Positions 43,634-52,336 are shown, counted from the stretch's first letter. The stretch: 64,000 nt of DNA from Lacihabitans sp. CCS-44 (GCF_024343735.1 NZ_RJUE01000057.1:62001-126000); one strand, 5' to 3'. The notes: generated by a model not told the origin, from the sequence alone. Made by a program: numbers and translations.

Positions 43634-45874
43634 TTAATAATTCAGTATTATACCTACACCAAGCCCCATATCGCTGTCATAATGTAAATTTGTTCCTAAA
43701 TTTTTGTTTATAATATATTTGAGACCTGCCATATATTCTTTGTCTGTATTTACCATCAGACTGGCTCTGAGACGTTTAGCAATCGGAATATCCTCACGCA
43801 TCAATTGTACTCTCAGGTTTCCATCGTGGTAAACCTCTGTTTGCAAAATAAACAACATGGGCAAAGTGTAGGCTAAACCCAAGCTAAATTGTTGGCGATT
43901 GTCTTTTGTATTGGTTTGCCCAAATACATTCTTTTCATACTTGATCATACCCATTTCATCCATGTCAAACTTTCGGTAACGCCAATCAAATCCTATAAAT
44001 GGCATGACCCATTGCATTTTGCCCAAATATCGACCTAAATGCGTTTCGGTCTCATAGCCGTGTTGATCATGATATCCGAGTCTCCATTCTGTTCCCAGCA
44101 TCCACCGGGTATTTTGAATCATCCACATGCCATCGTTGCCATTTGTAGCAAAATCGTTTTCGGCCATTAGATGAAACCCTCTATCGTCTGCAAATAATTT
44201 TCGTTGAGCCAATTTAGGATTTGGAATTAAAGGATTTGGAGCTTGATTTTCATAGCTAAAAACCCTTCCCATTCCGCTCATCATGTGGTATAAAATATGG
44301 CAATGAAAAAACCAATCACCCTCAGCATTGGCATTAAATTCAAGCGTATCTGTTTCCATCGGCATAATATCCACGATGTTTTTAAGCGGTGCATGATTTG
44401 CTTTTCCATTCAAAAGCCTGAAATCATGGCCATGCAAATGCATGGGATGACGCATCATAGAGCCGTTGTAAATTATGATTTTTACGTTTTCTCCTTTTTT
44501 AATCAATATCTTGTCGGATTCAGAAACAACCTTGTTATCCATGCTCCAGACGTACCGATTCATGTTGCCGGTGAGTTCAAACTTTAGTTCTTTGACAGGC
44601 ACATTATTGGGCAAACTGGTTTTTGTTGGAGATTTTAGCATTGCATAGTTGAGGGTAACGATGTCTGCAAGGCTATTGGCATTGTACCTGTTTGGGTCAT
44701 CCTCTGTCTGTTTTGGTTTAGAATTTCCAGTAATTTCAGGGTACATTACGACGTTCATATCCATTTGGTTGAGGCTCATTTTCATACCCATATCATCCAA
44801 ATCACCATTCTTTTTCATCATAGAATTCATCATCTTCATTCCCTCAAAATATTTGAGTCGTGGCATGGGCGAAATGAGTTGTTTCACTCCATCTCCAAAA
44901 TATATAGATGCCGAATTTGTTCGATCTTCGGTGGTAGCCAAAAATTCAAAAGCCGTGCTTTCGGCTGGAATGCTAATCACCACATCGTAAGTTTCTGAAA
45001 CCGCAATGAGGAATCTATCTACTTCTACAGGTTCTACATCGTTGCCATCGTTGGCCACTACGGTCATTTTACCTCCGGCATATTTCAACCAAAAATAGGA
45101 AGAAGCCCCTCCATTAGAAATTCTCAAGCGTACTTTATCTCCAGCTTTCAAAGGCTTTCCATCTATGATTTTTATGTCAGTTGATGGTTTTCCATTCATG
45201 AAAATTTTGTCGTAATACACATCACTTACGTCCATGGCCAACATTCGTTTACCCTCATTGAGCAGTTTGGTTTTTAGATGCCCCGCTCTAATAGCCTCCG
45301 CGTAACTTTGTGTGGCATTTTTTCTAATTGCAAACCAATCCGTGGCATTATGCAACATTCTATGCACGTTTTCGGGTTTATAGTCTGTCCATTCGCTCAG
45401 TACTATCGGAACGGTTGGCAAATCATCTATACCTTTTCGAAATGTTGGGTCTTTTGGTTTTTTTAGCATCACAAAGTTTCCATACATGCCTATTTGCTCC
45501 TGCAAACCACTGTGGCTGTGGTACCAGTGCGTGCCGTGCTGAATAATTGGAAATCTATAAATATGTGTGGTATTGGGTTTTATGGGCATTTGTGTCAAAT
45601 TCGGCACACCATCTTCTTTGTTGGGCAATAACAAACCATGCCAATGAAGCGAGGTGGTTTCCTTTAACTCATTATAGACATGGATTTCTGCCGTGTCACC
45701 TTCCGTAAAAGTGAGTGTGGGCATAGGTATTTGTCCATTTACAGCAATTGCACGTTTTTGCTTACCATTAAAATTGACAATGGTGTCTCTGACATACAAA
45801 TCGTACCGAACCACTTTTTGACCTGCAACCGCAATAGAAACTAACAACAATACTATCAGATATTTAACCTTCAT
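43634..45874 (-). CDS. Multicopper oxidase (CopA-type) fused to a CopB-like outer-membrane domain
   Basis: 746 residues with a signal peptide. Residues about 20-560 are a three-domain multicopper oxidase with all copper motifs: LHWHGLL, HWYHSHSG, HPMHLHGHDF and HCHILYHMMSGM (T1 and trinuclear sites). A Met-rich insert lies in the middle (MKMMNSMMKKNGDLDDMGMKM). From about residue 590 the sequence changes to barrel-like strands (RWMLGTEWRLGYHDQHG, GLAYTLPMLFILQTEVYHDG, YMAGLKYIINKN) as in CopB. In Proteobacteria PcoA/CopA and PcoB/CopB are separate neighbouring genes, so this is a fusion. It probably oxidises Cu(I) at the cell surface. It starts 3 bp after the small lipoprotein gene. Confidence 0.88.
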   Translation of the reverse strand: MKVKYLIVLLLVSIAVAGQKVVRYDLYVRDTIVNFNGKQKRAIAVNGQIPMPTLTFTEGDTAEIHVYNELKETTSLHWHGLLLPNKEDGVPNLTQMPIKPNTTHIYRFPIIQHGTHWYHSHSGLQEQIGMYGNFVMLKKPKDPTFRKGIDDLPTVPIVLSEWTDYKPENVHRMLHNATDWFAIRKNATQSYAEAIRAGHLKTKLLNEGKRMLAMDVSDVYYDKIFMNGKPSTDIKIIDGKPLKAGDKVRLRISNGGASSYFWLKYAGGKMTVVANDGNDVEPVEVDRFLIAVSETYDVVISIPAESTAFEFLATTEDRTNSASIYFGDGVKQLISPMPRLKYFEGMKMMNSMMKKNGDLDDMGMKMSLNQMDMNVVMYPEITGNSKPKQTEDDPNRYNANSLADIVTLNYAMLKSPTKTSLPNNVPVKELKFELTGNMNRYVWSMDNKVVSESDKILIKKGENVKIIIYNGSMMRHPMHLHGHDFRLLNGKANHAPLKNIVDIMPMETDTLEFNANAEGDWFFHCHILYHMMSGMGRVFSYENQAPNPLIPNPKLAQRKLFADDRGFHLMAENDFATNGNDGMWMIQNTRWMLGTEWRLGYHDQHGYETETHLGRYLGKMQWVMPFIGFDWRYRKFDMDEMGMIKYEKNVFGQTNTKDNRQQFSLGLAYTLPMLFILQTEVYHDGNLRVQLMREDIPIAKRLRASLMVNTDKEYMAGLKYIINKNLGTNLHYDSDMGLGVGIILNY

Positions 45875-45877
45875 CTT

Positions 45878-46084
45878 TTATTTTTTTAAAGTTGTGGAAT
45901 CTGGGTTTTGTGTAACAAACTCGGTCAAATCCATTCCACAATCTGAGCACTTTTCGCCTTCTTTGCCGGTGATTTCGGGATGCATTGGGCAAGAATAAGA
46001 CTGGGTCACTTTTGTAGATTCGTTTTTGGCTGAATTACAAGACCCCAGCAGTAATACTAAGGCAACAATTATTAAATTTTTCAT
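45878..46084 (-). CDS. Small lipoprotein with heavy-metal-binding domain
   Basis: 68 residues. The lipoprotein signal ends LLLGSCNS. The rest is a single metal-binding domain: YSCPMHPEITGKEGEKCSDC followed by GMDLTEF, i.e. CPMHPE plus CxxCGM. This motif recurs in three other proteins of the region. Probably holds or passes copper in the periplasm. Lies between the DUF2911 gene (73-bp gap) and the multicopper oxidase (3-bp gap). Confidence 0.85.
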   Translation of the reverse strand: MKNLIIVALVLLLGSCNSAKNESTKVTQSYSCPMHPEITGKEGEKCSDCGMDLTEFVTQNPDSTTLKK

Positions 46085-46157
46085 TTCAATTATTTACAAC
46101 AATTTTTAATAAACATTTTCTTTAAAATCCATTTGAACATATCCACTATTTTTTTCA

Positions 46158-46718
46158 TTACATATTCTCAAAATCAAAGGCTACGCTTAAATATTCCCAA
46201 CTCATTTTTATTTTTCCTTTTTTGTCATTTGTAGCCAACACTTCATAAGTCAATGCCTCGGTTATTTTCTTACTTTTGCTTGGCTTCACATTCAATCTTA
46301 AAATATCGTTTTCCTGTTTGTAATCATCCGCAAGGTGCATATCCCAAGTTTTGCTAAGAATAATCGTCCAAGTTTTATTGTTGGGAATAGTAAAAAATCC
46401 ATATCTACCTTTTGGAATATGCTTGCCTTGAATCATTACATCTTGCGAGAAATCAATCCAAGTGGCATGGTGGGCTCCCGTTGCCCATACTTGGTTGTAG
46501 GCCACCAGTCCGTTCCAAATTGACCTCCCTCTTACACTTGGTGAGCCGTATTCAATATGTACATGATTGCCACCTACCATTGCCATGGCTGTCATTTTGG
46601 GGCTTTTGGGCTTTGCGGCTGTTTTGGCAGTATCGGCTTTGGGCTGATGGTTTTCGTGCTGAGCAAACACATAGTTTGATAAAATTAAGCTCAAAACAAT
46701 CAAGATGTTTTTTCTCAT
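46158..46718 (-). CDS. DUF2911 protein, exported
   Basis: 186 residues with a signal peptide (MRKNILIVLSLILSNYVFAQ), a His/Lys-rich linker, and a DUF2911 domain from about residue 45: VHIEYGSPSVRGRSIWNGLV, VWATGAHHATWIDFSQDV, IPKGRYGFFTIPNNKTWTIILSK. DUF2911 proteins are common in Bacteroidota and their function is unknown. Its place inside the copper operon (18 bp after the PepSY gene) suggests a role in the envelope under metal stress, which is inference only. Confidence 0.85.
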   Translation of the reverse strand: MRKNILIVLSLILSNYVFAQHENHQPKADTAKTAAKPKSPKMTAMAMVGGNHVHIEYGSPSVRGRSIWNGLVAYNQVWATGAHHATWIDFSQDVMIQGKHIPKGRYGFFTIPNNKTWTIILSKTWDMHLADDYKQENDILRLNVKPSKSKKITEALTYEVLATNDKKGKIKMSWEYLSVAFDFENM

Positions 46719-46736
46719 TTTCTTAGTATTTAAATA

Positions 46737-47468
46737 TTATTTTCTTTTACGACTTACAAAAAACAGAATGAATCCAGAAAGGATAGAAAATAGACCGAAC
46801 ACAGAAAACGCTCTCAATAACCAATTAGAGATATTGTCTCTGCTTTGGTAGTCCATGGTGTGCATCATCCATAAAAAATCAAAAACTCTCCATTTGTTAT
46901 TTCTGAATTTTTGAACTGTCCCCAATTCTGTTGAAACATAAACAGTGGTGTTGGAAGGATGTTCAAAAGTAATAGCATAGGCTGGCAAGGGGCTTTTACG
47001 ATATTCATGATGCCCGTTTGTATTGGTTAGATATTCTACAACCTTTGGTTTAGCAGTATCTGAAAAGCTTTTTTGAGCAATCACGATGGCCTCAGACTTA
47101 CTCAAAGGTGGACGAAGGCTACCTGTTTGGGCGTTGGCTAGTTGGATTTGTTTGGCTCGATCGTGCTCTTTTGAAAACACAATTTGATAAAAAGGTTCTC
47201 CTAAAATCTGGATTAGTTTGACGTCAAATAAATAATTGACGGTATCTTTTTCTTTTAATTTATCAATAACATTTTGTGGGCTGACCAGTTTTAAATTTGA
47301 CCCAAGGGGATGAATATGTGCCTTTTGATGGTCGCCATGAATTTCGTCCATGTCAGACCAGCTGAAATAAAGCCCCCCAATTGTCCAAAATAGAAATTGG
47401 ATGCCCAAAATAAGCCCAAGCCAACGGTGTGTTTTTCTGATTTTTCTGTGAAACTCTCCTTTTTTCAT
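46737..47468 (-). CDS. PepSY domain membrane protein
   Basis: 243 residues. RKTHRWLGLILGIQFLFWTIGGLYFSWSDMDEIHGDH at the N-terminus (TM about 14-35, with conserved HRW) and a second TM at the C-terminus (about 212-238, LLRAFSVFGLFSILSGFILFF) enclose a periplasmic PepSY-like region with LSKSEAIVIAQKSF. The DFLWMMHTMDYQSRDN segment before the last helix is typical of PepSY-associated membrane proteins. Some family members are reductases or are linked to metal uptake. Lies 33 bp after the copper ATPase gene in the same operon. Confidence 0.8.
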   Translation of the reverse strand: MKKGEFHRKIRKTHRWLGLILGIQFLFWTIGGLYFSWSDMDEIHGDHQKAHIHPLGSNLKLVSPQNVIDKLKEKDTVNYLFDVKLIQILGEPFYQIVFSKEHDRAKQIQLANAQTGSLRPPLSKSEAIVIAQKSFSDTAKPKVVEYLTNTNGHHEYRKSPLPAYAITFEHPSNTTVYVSTELGTVQKFRNNKWRVFDFLWMMHTMDYQSRDNISNWLLRAFSVFGLFSILSGFILFFVSRKRK

Positions 47469-47501
47469 TATAATGGTTTAAAATAATACTTTCAAAATAC
47501 T

Positions 47502-50012
47502 TTAGATTTTAACACTCCTCAACCTCAGTGCATTTGCAATAACAGAAACTGAACTAAAACTCATGGCCAATGCCGCAATCATGGGAGATAATAAAATACC
47601 AAAAAAGGGAAATAAAACCCCTGCGGCAATTGGTACACCAAGTGTGTTGTAAATAAAGGCAAAAAATAAGTTTTGCTTTATGTTTTTCATCACAGCATGG
47701 CTTAAATTCTTAGCTTTAACAATTCCTTGTAAATCACCCTTTACCAAAGTTATTTTGGCACTTTCTATGGCTACATCCGTTCCTGTTCCCATTGCGATTC
47801 CAATATCCGCCTGAGCCAATGCAGGGGCATCATTGATACCATCGCCAGCCATCGCTACTACTTTTCCTAATTCTTGAAGGCGTTTTATTTCTTTCAATTT
47901 ATCTTCAGGCAAACAACCAGCTTTGTATGCACTTAAACTCAGCTCAGTCGCCACCGATTTTGCCGTATTTTCGTTATCTCCAGTCAGCATGATAACTTCC
48001 ACACCTTGTTGCATAAGTTCTTGTATGGCTGCTTTACTAGTTATTTTGATAGCATCAGTAATGGATACAAATCCTTCTGCAATGCCATTAACAGCAATGT
48101 AAGACACCGTTTTACCTAATTTCTGCTCTACAATAATATTGTTTTCTAATTCCTCAGATACACTTGCTGCAACTTGTGCCATGAGGGCTTTATTACCAAG
48201 AGCTACCTTTTTATTATTAACTGTTCCTATGACTCCTTTTCCTGCAATTGCCTCGAAGTCTTTTACCTCAATCAACGAAATCTTTTTTTCTTGGGCAAAT
48301 TTTACTACTGCTTCAGCTAATGGATGCTCACTGTATTGATTTAAAGAAGCGATGTCTTGTAACAAATCTTCATTTTGTTGGGTTGCATATATCTTTTCGA
48401 CCGAAGGTTTGCCTTCGGTAATGGTGCCTGTTTTATCAATGATTAAAACATTTACTTTGTTTAAATTTTCTAAAGCTTCGGCATTTTTTATTAAAACACC
48501 TGACGATGCACCCTTGCCAACACCTACCATGACTGACATGGGAGTAGCCAATCCCAATGCACAAGGACAAGCAATAATTAAAACTGCTATGGCATTTATG
48601 AAACCATAAACTAAGGCCGGCTCAGGCCCAAATTTTGCCCAAACCAAAAATGTAAAGATGGAAATAACTACAACAATTGGTACAAAATATTTAGAAATAC
48701 TATCCGCTAATTTTTGGATGGGTGCTTTTGAGCGGCTGGCTTCATTTACCATTTGAATTATCTGAGAAAGTAAGGTTTCAGAACCTATTTTTTCAGCAAC
48801 CATTACAAATGATTTGTTGCCATTGATTGTTCCCGAACTTACAGAATCGCCTACTTTTTTATCAACAGGAATTGGTTCGCCCGTAATCATTGATTCGTCA
48901 ATCGAGCCTTCACCGTTTGTTATTTTTCCATCTACAGGAATTTTATCGCCAGGTTTTAAGCGTAGCAAATCACCCTTTTTAATGTCGTGAATTGAAATTA
49001 TTTTATCTTTTCCGTCTATCACCAAAGTGGCTTCAGTTGGGGCTAATTTTAGTAATTCTTTTATAGCACCGCTAGTTTGGCTATGGGCTCGTGCTTCCAA
49101 CAATTGTCCTAATAGTACCAATGTTAAGATAACAGTAGTGGCTTCAAAATACAGATGGACAGTTCCAGTTTCGCTTTTGAATTCGTTTGGAAAAAGATTG
49201 GGAAACAGCATTCCGACAACACTAAACAAAAAGGCCACCCCCGTTCCGATACCCACAAGGGTAAACATATTCAGATTCCATGTAATAATGGATTTCCAAG
49301 CACGCACGAAAAACATCCAACATGCATAAAAAACTACAGGAAGTGTTAGTAGAAATTGCACCCAATTCCACTCTGCATGTTCCATTATTTTTATTAATGG
49401 GTCATTGGGTAACATGGCTGACATAGCTATTGCAAATACTGGGATTGTAAATGCCACAGCAATTTTCATTTTTCTTAGCAAGTCTTTGTAGGTCTTGTTA
49501 TCTTCTGTTTCGCTTACGGATTTCGGTACCAAATCCATCCCACAAATCGGGCAAGCACCGGGTTCATCACGTATGATTTCGGGGTGCATTGGACAAGTAT
49601 ATTCAGTTATTTGCGAAATACTCGCTTGTTGTACCAAATCCATACCACATACAGGGCAATCCCCAGCTTTATCGTATAATTTTTCACCCTCACAATGCAT
49701 TGGGCAGTAGAATTTGCCATTGCCACTATTGTGGGATAGTTTTTTTTCAACATTAGCTAAATCGGAATTTTTCTTAACTTCAATTTGGGAATTGAAATTC
49801 ACCGAATTAGCATCCTCAATTATATAATTTCCGACAGCGGAAAGTGAAGTCTGAAACAGTTTGGTAGAAATGTGTTTCTGCATAGTAATGACTGCCGTTG
49901 GTGGCGATAATATTACAACGGCAGAAACACCCTCAATTGCGTTAAGGGTGTTTTCTACTTTTGTTCGACAACCATTACATGACATTCCTGTTATTTGATA
50001 GTTATGGGTCAT
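47502..50012 (-). CDS. copA: Copper-exporting P-type ATPase with HMA and two extra metal-binding domains
   Basis: 836 residues. The N-terminus carries an HMA domain with MSCNGC (Cys12, Cys15), then two heavy-metal-binding domains: YCPMHCEG...CPVCGMDL (about 102-125) and YTCPMHPE...CPICGMDL (about 138-163). The P1B-1 core follows: TGEPIPV, the membrane motif CPCALGLATP, DKTGTIT, the HP motif SEHPLAEA, GDNENTAKSVA and GDGINDAPALAQA, ending MAMSFSSVSVIANALRLR. Exports Cu(I) from the cytoplasm. It lies 4 bp after the repeat protein gene and heads most of the copper operon. Confidence 0.95.
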   Translation of the reverse strand: MTHNYQITGMSCNGCRTKVENTLNAIEGVSAVVILSPPTAVITMQKHISTKLFQTSLSAVGNYIIEDANSVNFNSQIEVKKNSDLANVEKKLSHNSGNGKFYCPMHCEGEKLYDKAGDCPVCGMDLVQQASISQITEYTCPMHPEIIRDEPGACPICGMDLVPKSVSETEDNKTYKDLLRKMKIAVAFTIPVFAIAMSAMLPNDPLIKIMEHAEWNWVQFLLTLPVVFYACWMFFVRAWKSIITWNLNMFTLVGIGTGVAFLFSVVGMLFPNLFPNEFKSETGTVHLYFEATTVILTLVLLGQLLEARAHSQTSGAIKELLKLAPTEATLVIDGKDKIISIHDIKKGDLLRLKPGDKIPVDGKITNGEGSIDESMITGEPIPVDKKVGDSVSSGTINGNKSFVMVAEKIGSETLLSQIIQMVNEASRSKAPIQKLADSISKYFVPIVVVISIFTFLVWAKFGPEPALVYGFINAIAVLIIACPCALGLATPMSVMVGVGKGASSGVLIKNAEALENLNKVNVLIIDKTGTITEGKPSVEKIYATQQNEDLLQDIASLNQYSEHPLAEAVVKFAQEKKISLIEVKDFEAIAGKGVIGTVNNKKVALGNKALMAQVAASVSEELENNIIVEQKLGKTVSYIAVNGIAEGFVSITDAIKITSKAAIQELMQQGVEVIMLTGDNENTAKSVATELSLSAYKAGCLPEDKLKEIKRLQELGKVVAMAGDGINDAPALAQADIGIAMGTGTDVAIESAKITLVKGDLQGIVKAKNLSHAVMKNIKQNLFFAFIYNTLGVPIAAGVLFPFFGILLSPMIAALAMSFSSVSVIANALRLRSVKI

Positions 50013-50016
50013 GCTA

Positions 50017-50571
50017 TTATTTTTTGCTTGATTTTGTTAACTTCATACCACACTTATGACATTTATCACCTTCTTTTCCTGTAACCTCAGGATGCATAGG
50101 GCAAGCAAATTTTGCATCTCCAGTCATTTTTGTATGATCTTTCATATCCATGCCATTTTGAAAACAGTATAAAACACAAGCCATGCCTTTGTAACTTGAA
50201 TGCACATTGCCTACTTTGTGACCATCGGCATCAAAAATATCGCAAGTGGTTCCGTTGTCTTTTACATTAAGAACTACATCTCCGTTTACATTCTCAAATG
50301 TTTTGCCGTCTTTACCCATTCTACCCATCTTTTTTCCGTTCGCATCTACTAGGTTTCCCTGACCATCCATGTAGGCGATTTTTTTTCCTTTAACATCATA
50401 GACCGTATTTTTTTTCGAAATGTAGCCTACTTTAATACCGTCCTTCTTGATAATTCCTTTGTTATCAATACTTACTGGATGCTTATAGTTTGCAACTTGA
50501 GCAATTACACTTAGTTGAACGAAAACGATTGCTACCATGAGCAAACCGACTGTGTTTTTTAAACTTTTCAT
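50017..50571 (-). CDS. Exported repeat protein with C-terminal heavy-metal-binding domain
   Basis: 184 residues. After a signal peptide, residues about 38-125 consist of short beta-strand repeats of about 15 residues (KKDGIKVGYISKKNTVYDVK, GKKIAYMDGQGNLVDANGKK, MGRMGKDGKTFENVNGDVV), like a small spiral or roll. The C-terminus has FACPMHPEVTGKEGDKCHKC followed by GMKL, the CPMHPE domain. Likely a periplasmic copper-binding protein; the repeat part is unassigned. First gene of the copper operon, with a -7 promoter element 31 bp upstream, and followed 4 bp later by the ATPase. Confidence 0.78.
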   Translation of the reverse strand: MKSLKNTVGLLMVAIVFVQLSVIAQVANYKHPVSIDNKGIIKKDGIKVGYISKKNTVYDVKGKKIAYMDGQGNLVDANGKKMGRMGKDGKTFENVNGDVVLNVKDNGTTCDIFDADGHKVGNVHSSYKGMACVLYCFQNGMDMKDHTKMTGDAKFACPMHPEVTGKEGDKCHKCGMKLTKSSKK

Positions 50572-50601
50572 TTTCTTACTAATATTTTAGTTTTTATGAT
50601 T

Positions 50602-50609
50602 CAAATTTA
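50602..50609 (-). promoter_or_regulatory. Promoter -7 element for the copper operon
   Basis: TAAATTTG on the minus strand, an exact TAnnTTTG match 31 bp before the first gene of the operon. No good -33 TTTG at the standard distance, which would fit an activator-dependent promoter. Confidence 0.5.
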
Positions 50610-50631
50610 CTCTGGGTTTTTAGTGTTTCTG

Positions 50632-50658
50632 TTACAATATTTCACCCAAATGTTGTAA
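50632..50658. promoter_or_regulatory. Inverted repeat upstream of the copper operon
   Basis: TTACAA at 50632-50637 and TTGTAA at 50653-50658 form a perfect 6-bp inverted repeat centred about 40 bp upstream of the -7 element. A binding site for the HMA-AraC regulator or another sensor is possible; no second example was found by eye. Confidence 0.35.
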
Positions 50659-50728
50659 AATTTCCTATTTTTCAAGAAGAGACATAGAATAACCTCTTAT
50701 TAGCAAAAACTTCATTTGATTATATTTT

Positions 50729-50848
50729 CTACTTTCTTTTTTTGAATCTATAAAACCAACCCAGTATTACTAAAAAAAACAAGAGAAAAAACAACCACAA
50801 GAAGATGTGCATCCCTCCAAATGAATAATAATCACTGTTGTGCATCAT
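50729..50848 (-). CDS. 39-residue single-pass membrane protein
   Basis: An ATG at 50848 (a second Met follows directly) opens 39 codons to a TAG at 50729. The product begins MMHNSDYYSFGGMHIF, has one long aromatic/leucine TM helix (about 13-33), and ends in a basic tail YRFKKRK, which sets the orientation with the C-terminus in the cytoplasm. It lies 20 bp after the Met-rich lipoprotein gene, so it is probably co-transcribed. Small Gly/Met/His-starting membrane proteins of this shape often sit in copper and heavy-metal clusters, but I cannot name a family. Too short for most ORF cut-offs. Confidence 0.7.
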   Translation of the reverse strand: MMHNSDYYSFGGMHIFLWLFFLLFFLVILGWFYRFKKRK

Positions 50849-50868
50849 AACCTTAACATCTAAAGTGA

Positions 50869-51282
50869 TTAATGATCCATATTTTTGCCTTTCATTTTTC
50901 CCATCATGTCCATCATAGGCTTGTTTGTCATCATAGTTTTACACATGGAGGCCATCATAGAAGTATCAGTTTTGCAAACTTCCATCATGTCGTTCATCAT
51001 GCTTTTCATCATTTCAGGGTCTTCTTTCATCATTTTCATCATTGCACCACGATCTTCCATCATCATTTTATGCATTTCAGGATTTCCTTGCATAGCCATT
51101 TCGCTTTTCATCATGGCCTCCATCATTTCTTTCGACATCTCGTTGTTATTAGCAATGGTGTCCATCATTGCCATTCGTGTTTCTGATTTTGAAAGCACTT
51201 GTTTTATATCAGTGCTTGGTTGGCATGCTGAAAAAAGAACAAAAAGACTGATGACACTTAAAGTTTTATTTAATATTTGCAT
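50869..51282 (-). CDS. Methionine-rich lipoprotein, probable periplasmic copper binder
   Basis: 137 residues, of which about 36 are Met. A lipoprotein signal (SLFVLFSAC) is followed by a helical chain with MM pairs every 4-7 residues: MEAMMKSEMAMQ, HKMMMEDRGAMMKMMKED, EMMKSMMNDMMEV, and near the end KPMMDMMGKMKGKNMDH. Two Cys occur in CKTDTS and MCKT. Met clusters bind Cu(I) in periplasmic proteins, so a copper sponge or chaperone is likely by analogy; no homologue is named. Lies 85 bp after the Cys-rich storage protein and 20 bp before the 39-residue protein. Confidence 0.78.
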   Translation of the reverse strand: MQILNKTLSVISLFVLFSACQPSTDIKQVLSKSETRMAMMDTIANNNEMSKEMMEAMMKSEMAMQGNPEMHKMMMEDRGAMMKMMKEDPEMMKSMMNDMMEVCKTDTSMMASMCKTMMTNKPMMDMMGKMKGKNMDH

Positions 51283-51367
51283 GATTGGTTTGTTTTAAAA
51301 ATTTAGAAAATTGTTCTTAAAATAGTAAGCAGCCTAAAAAGGTTTGACCGCTTACCAAAGTGATAAA

Positions 51368-51673
51368 TTACATTTTACAAGCTTCGGCACATTTCAAACA
51401 AGCCTCAGCACATTTTTTGCAACATTCCATATCATGGCTTTCACATTCTTGTGCACAAGCTTCACAACATTTCACACATAATTCGCATAGTGCATCAGCA
51501 AACTGAGAATCTCTGGCACATAATCTAGCACAAAGGGCACAAATATCAGCACAATCTCTACATACTTTTACACAAGCCTCGTGTCCTGGCATAGTAGCAC
51601 ACATGGTACAACACTTTTCACATTCAATCAAACAAGCTAAGCAAGCAGCAATACAACTTTGACGATCTTTCAT
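51368..51673 (-). CDS. Four-helix-bundle copper-storage protein (Csp-like, Cys-rich)
   Basis: 101 residues from the ATG at 51673 (MKDRQSC); a longer frame from 51715 lacks family support. About 25 Cys, arranged as CxxxC and CC pairs along helices (CIAACLACLIECEKCC, CVKVCRDCADICALC, CVKCCEACAQECE, KKCAEACLKC), as in the four-helix Csp proteins that store many Cu(I) ions in the core of the bundle. No signal peptide, so it is the cytosolic (Csp3-like) type. Sits between the AraC regulator and the Met-rich lipoprotein. Confidence 0.9.
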   Translation of the reverse strand: MKDRQSCIAACLACLIECEKCCTMCATMPGHEACVKVCRDCADICALCARLCARDSQFADALCELCVKCCEACAQECESHDMECCKKCAEACLKCAEACKM

Positions 51674-51772
51674 AATAAATATATGTTTTTTAGTAGAAGA
51701 ATTTCTACAGCACAAAACTCCAATTATTACCTATGCTTTTATTTACAGAATTCTATATATGTATTTCATAAT

Positions 51773-52333
51773 TCACACTTCGTTGATTTGTAGGCGTTTA
51801 ACGTTCTTTGAAAGCTTAAATTCACTCGGAGTAATGCCAGTTACTTTTTTGAATTGGTTACTCAAATATGCGACGCTGCTGTAATTCATTTGGTCGGCTA
51901 TCTCATTCAAATTCAATTCGTTGTAAGTCAAAAGTTCTTTTACTTTTTCAATTTTTTGTTGAATAAAAAAATGTTCGATTGTTTTATCTTCAATTTCAGA
52001 AAATAGGCTACTGAGTGTATTATAATCTTGCCTAAGATTACTTACCAAATAAACTGAAAGGTTTACTTTCAAATCATTACTTTGATTTTGAACCAAGTCT
52101 AATATTAAATTTTTGATTTTTTGAACCGTTACCAATTTTGCATCCTCAAGTAATTGAAAACCAATAAGATTTAGGTTTAAATTCAATTGTTCTTTTTGGT
52201 CAATTGTTAAATTTTTTGTTAAAACTATTTCACCCAATTCTATAGAACTGAAATAAAGGCCAAGTTTTTCCAACTCAGCCCTCACTGCCATTATGCACCT
52301 TGGGCAGACCATGTTTTTTATATATAGTTTCAT
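51773..52333 (-). CDS. AraC-family regulator with N-terminal HMA-like metal-binding domain
   Basis: 186 residues. The first 70 residues form a ferredoxin-like HMA domain with MVCPRCIM (Cys9, Cys12, the CxxC copper site). The C-terminal AraC domain (about 115-182) has both helix-turn-helix motifs: LNLNEIADQMNYSSVAYLS and the conserved FKKVTGITPSEFK. The direct fusion of a copper-chaperone fold to an AraC domain suggests that it senses Cu(I) itself and switches the surrounding copper genes. It follows the second multicopper oxidase by 3 bp, so the two are one transcript. Confidence 0.85.
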   Translation of the reverse strand: MKLYIKNMVCPRCIMAVRAELEKLGLYFSSIELGEIVLTKNLTIDQKEQLNLNLNLIGFQLLEDAKLVTVQKIKNLILDLVQNQSNDLKVNLSVYLVSNLRQDYNTLSSLFSEIEDKTIEHFFIQQKIEKVKELLTYNELNLNEIADQMNYSSVAYLSNQFKKVTGITPSEFKLSKNVKRLQINEV

Positions 52334-52336
52334 AGT

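Noticed and set aside
50872-51298. Two plus-strand frames, one very His/Phe-rich, opposite the Met-rich lipoprotein
   Set aside because: The His/Ile-rich composition is the direct mirror of Met codons (ATG read as CAT or ATC on the other strand); the minus-strand gene has a lipobox and a good context.
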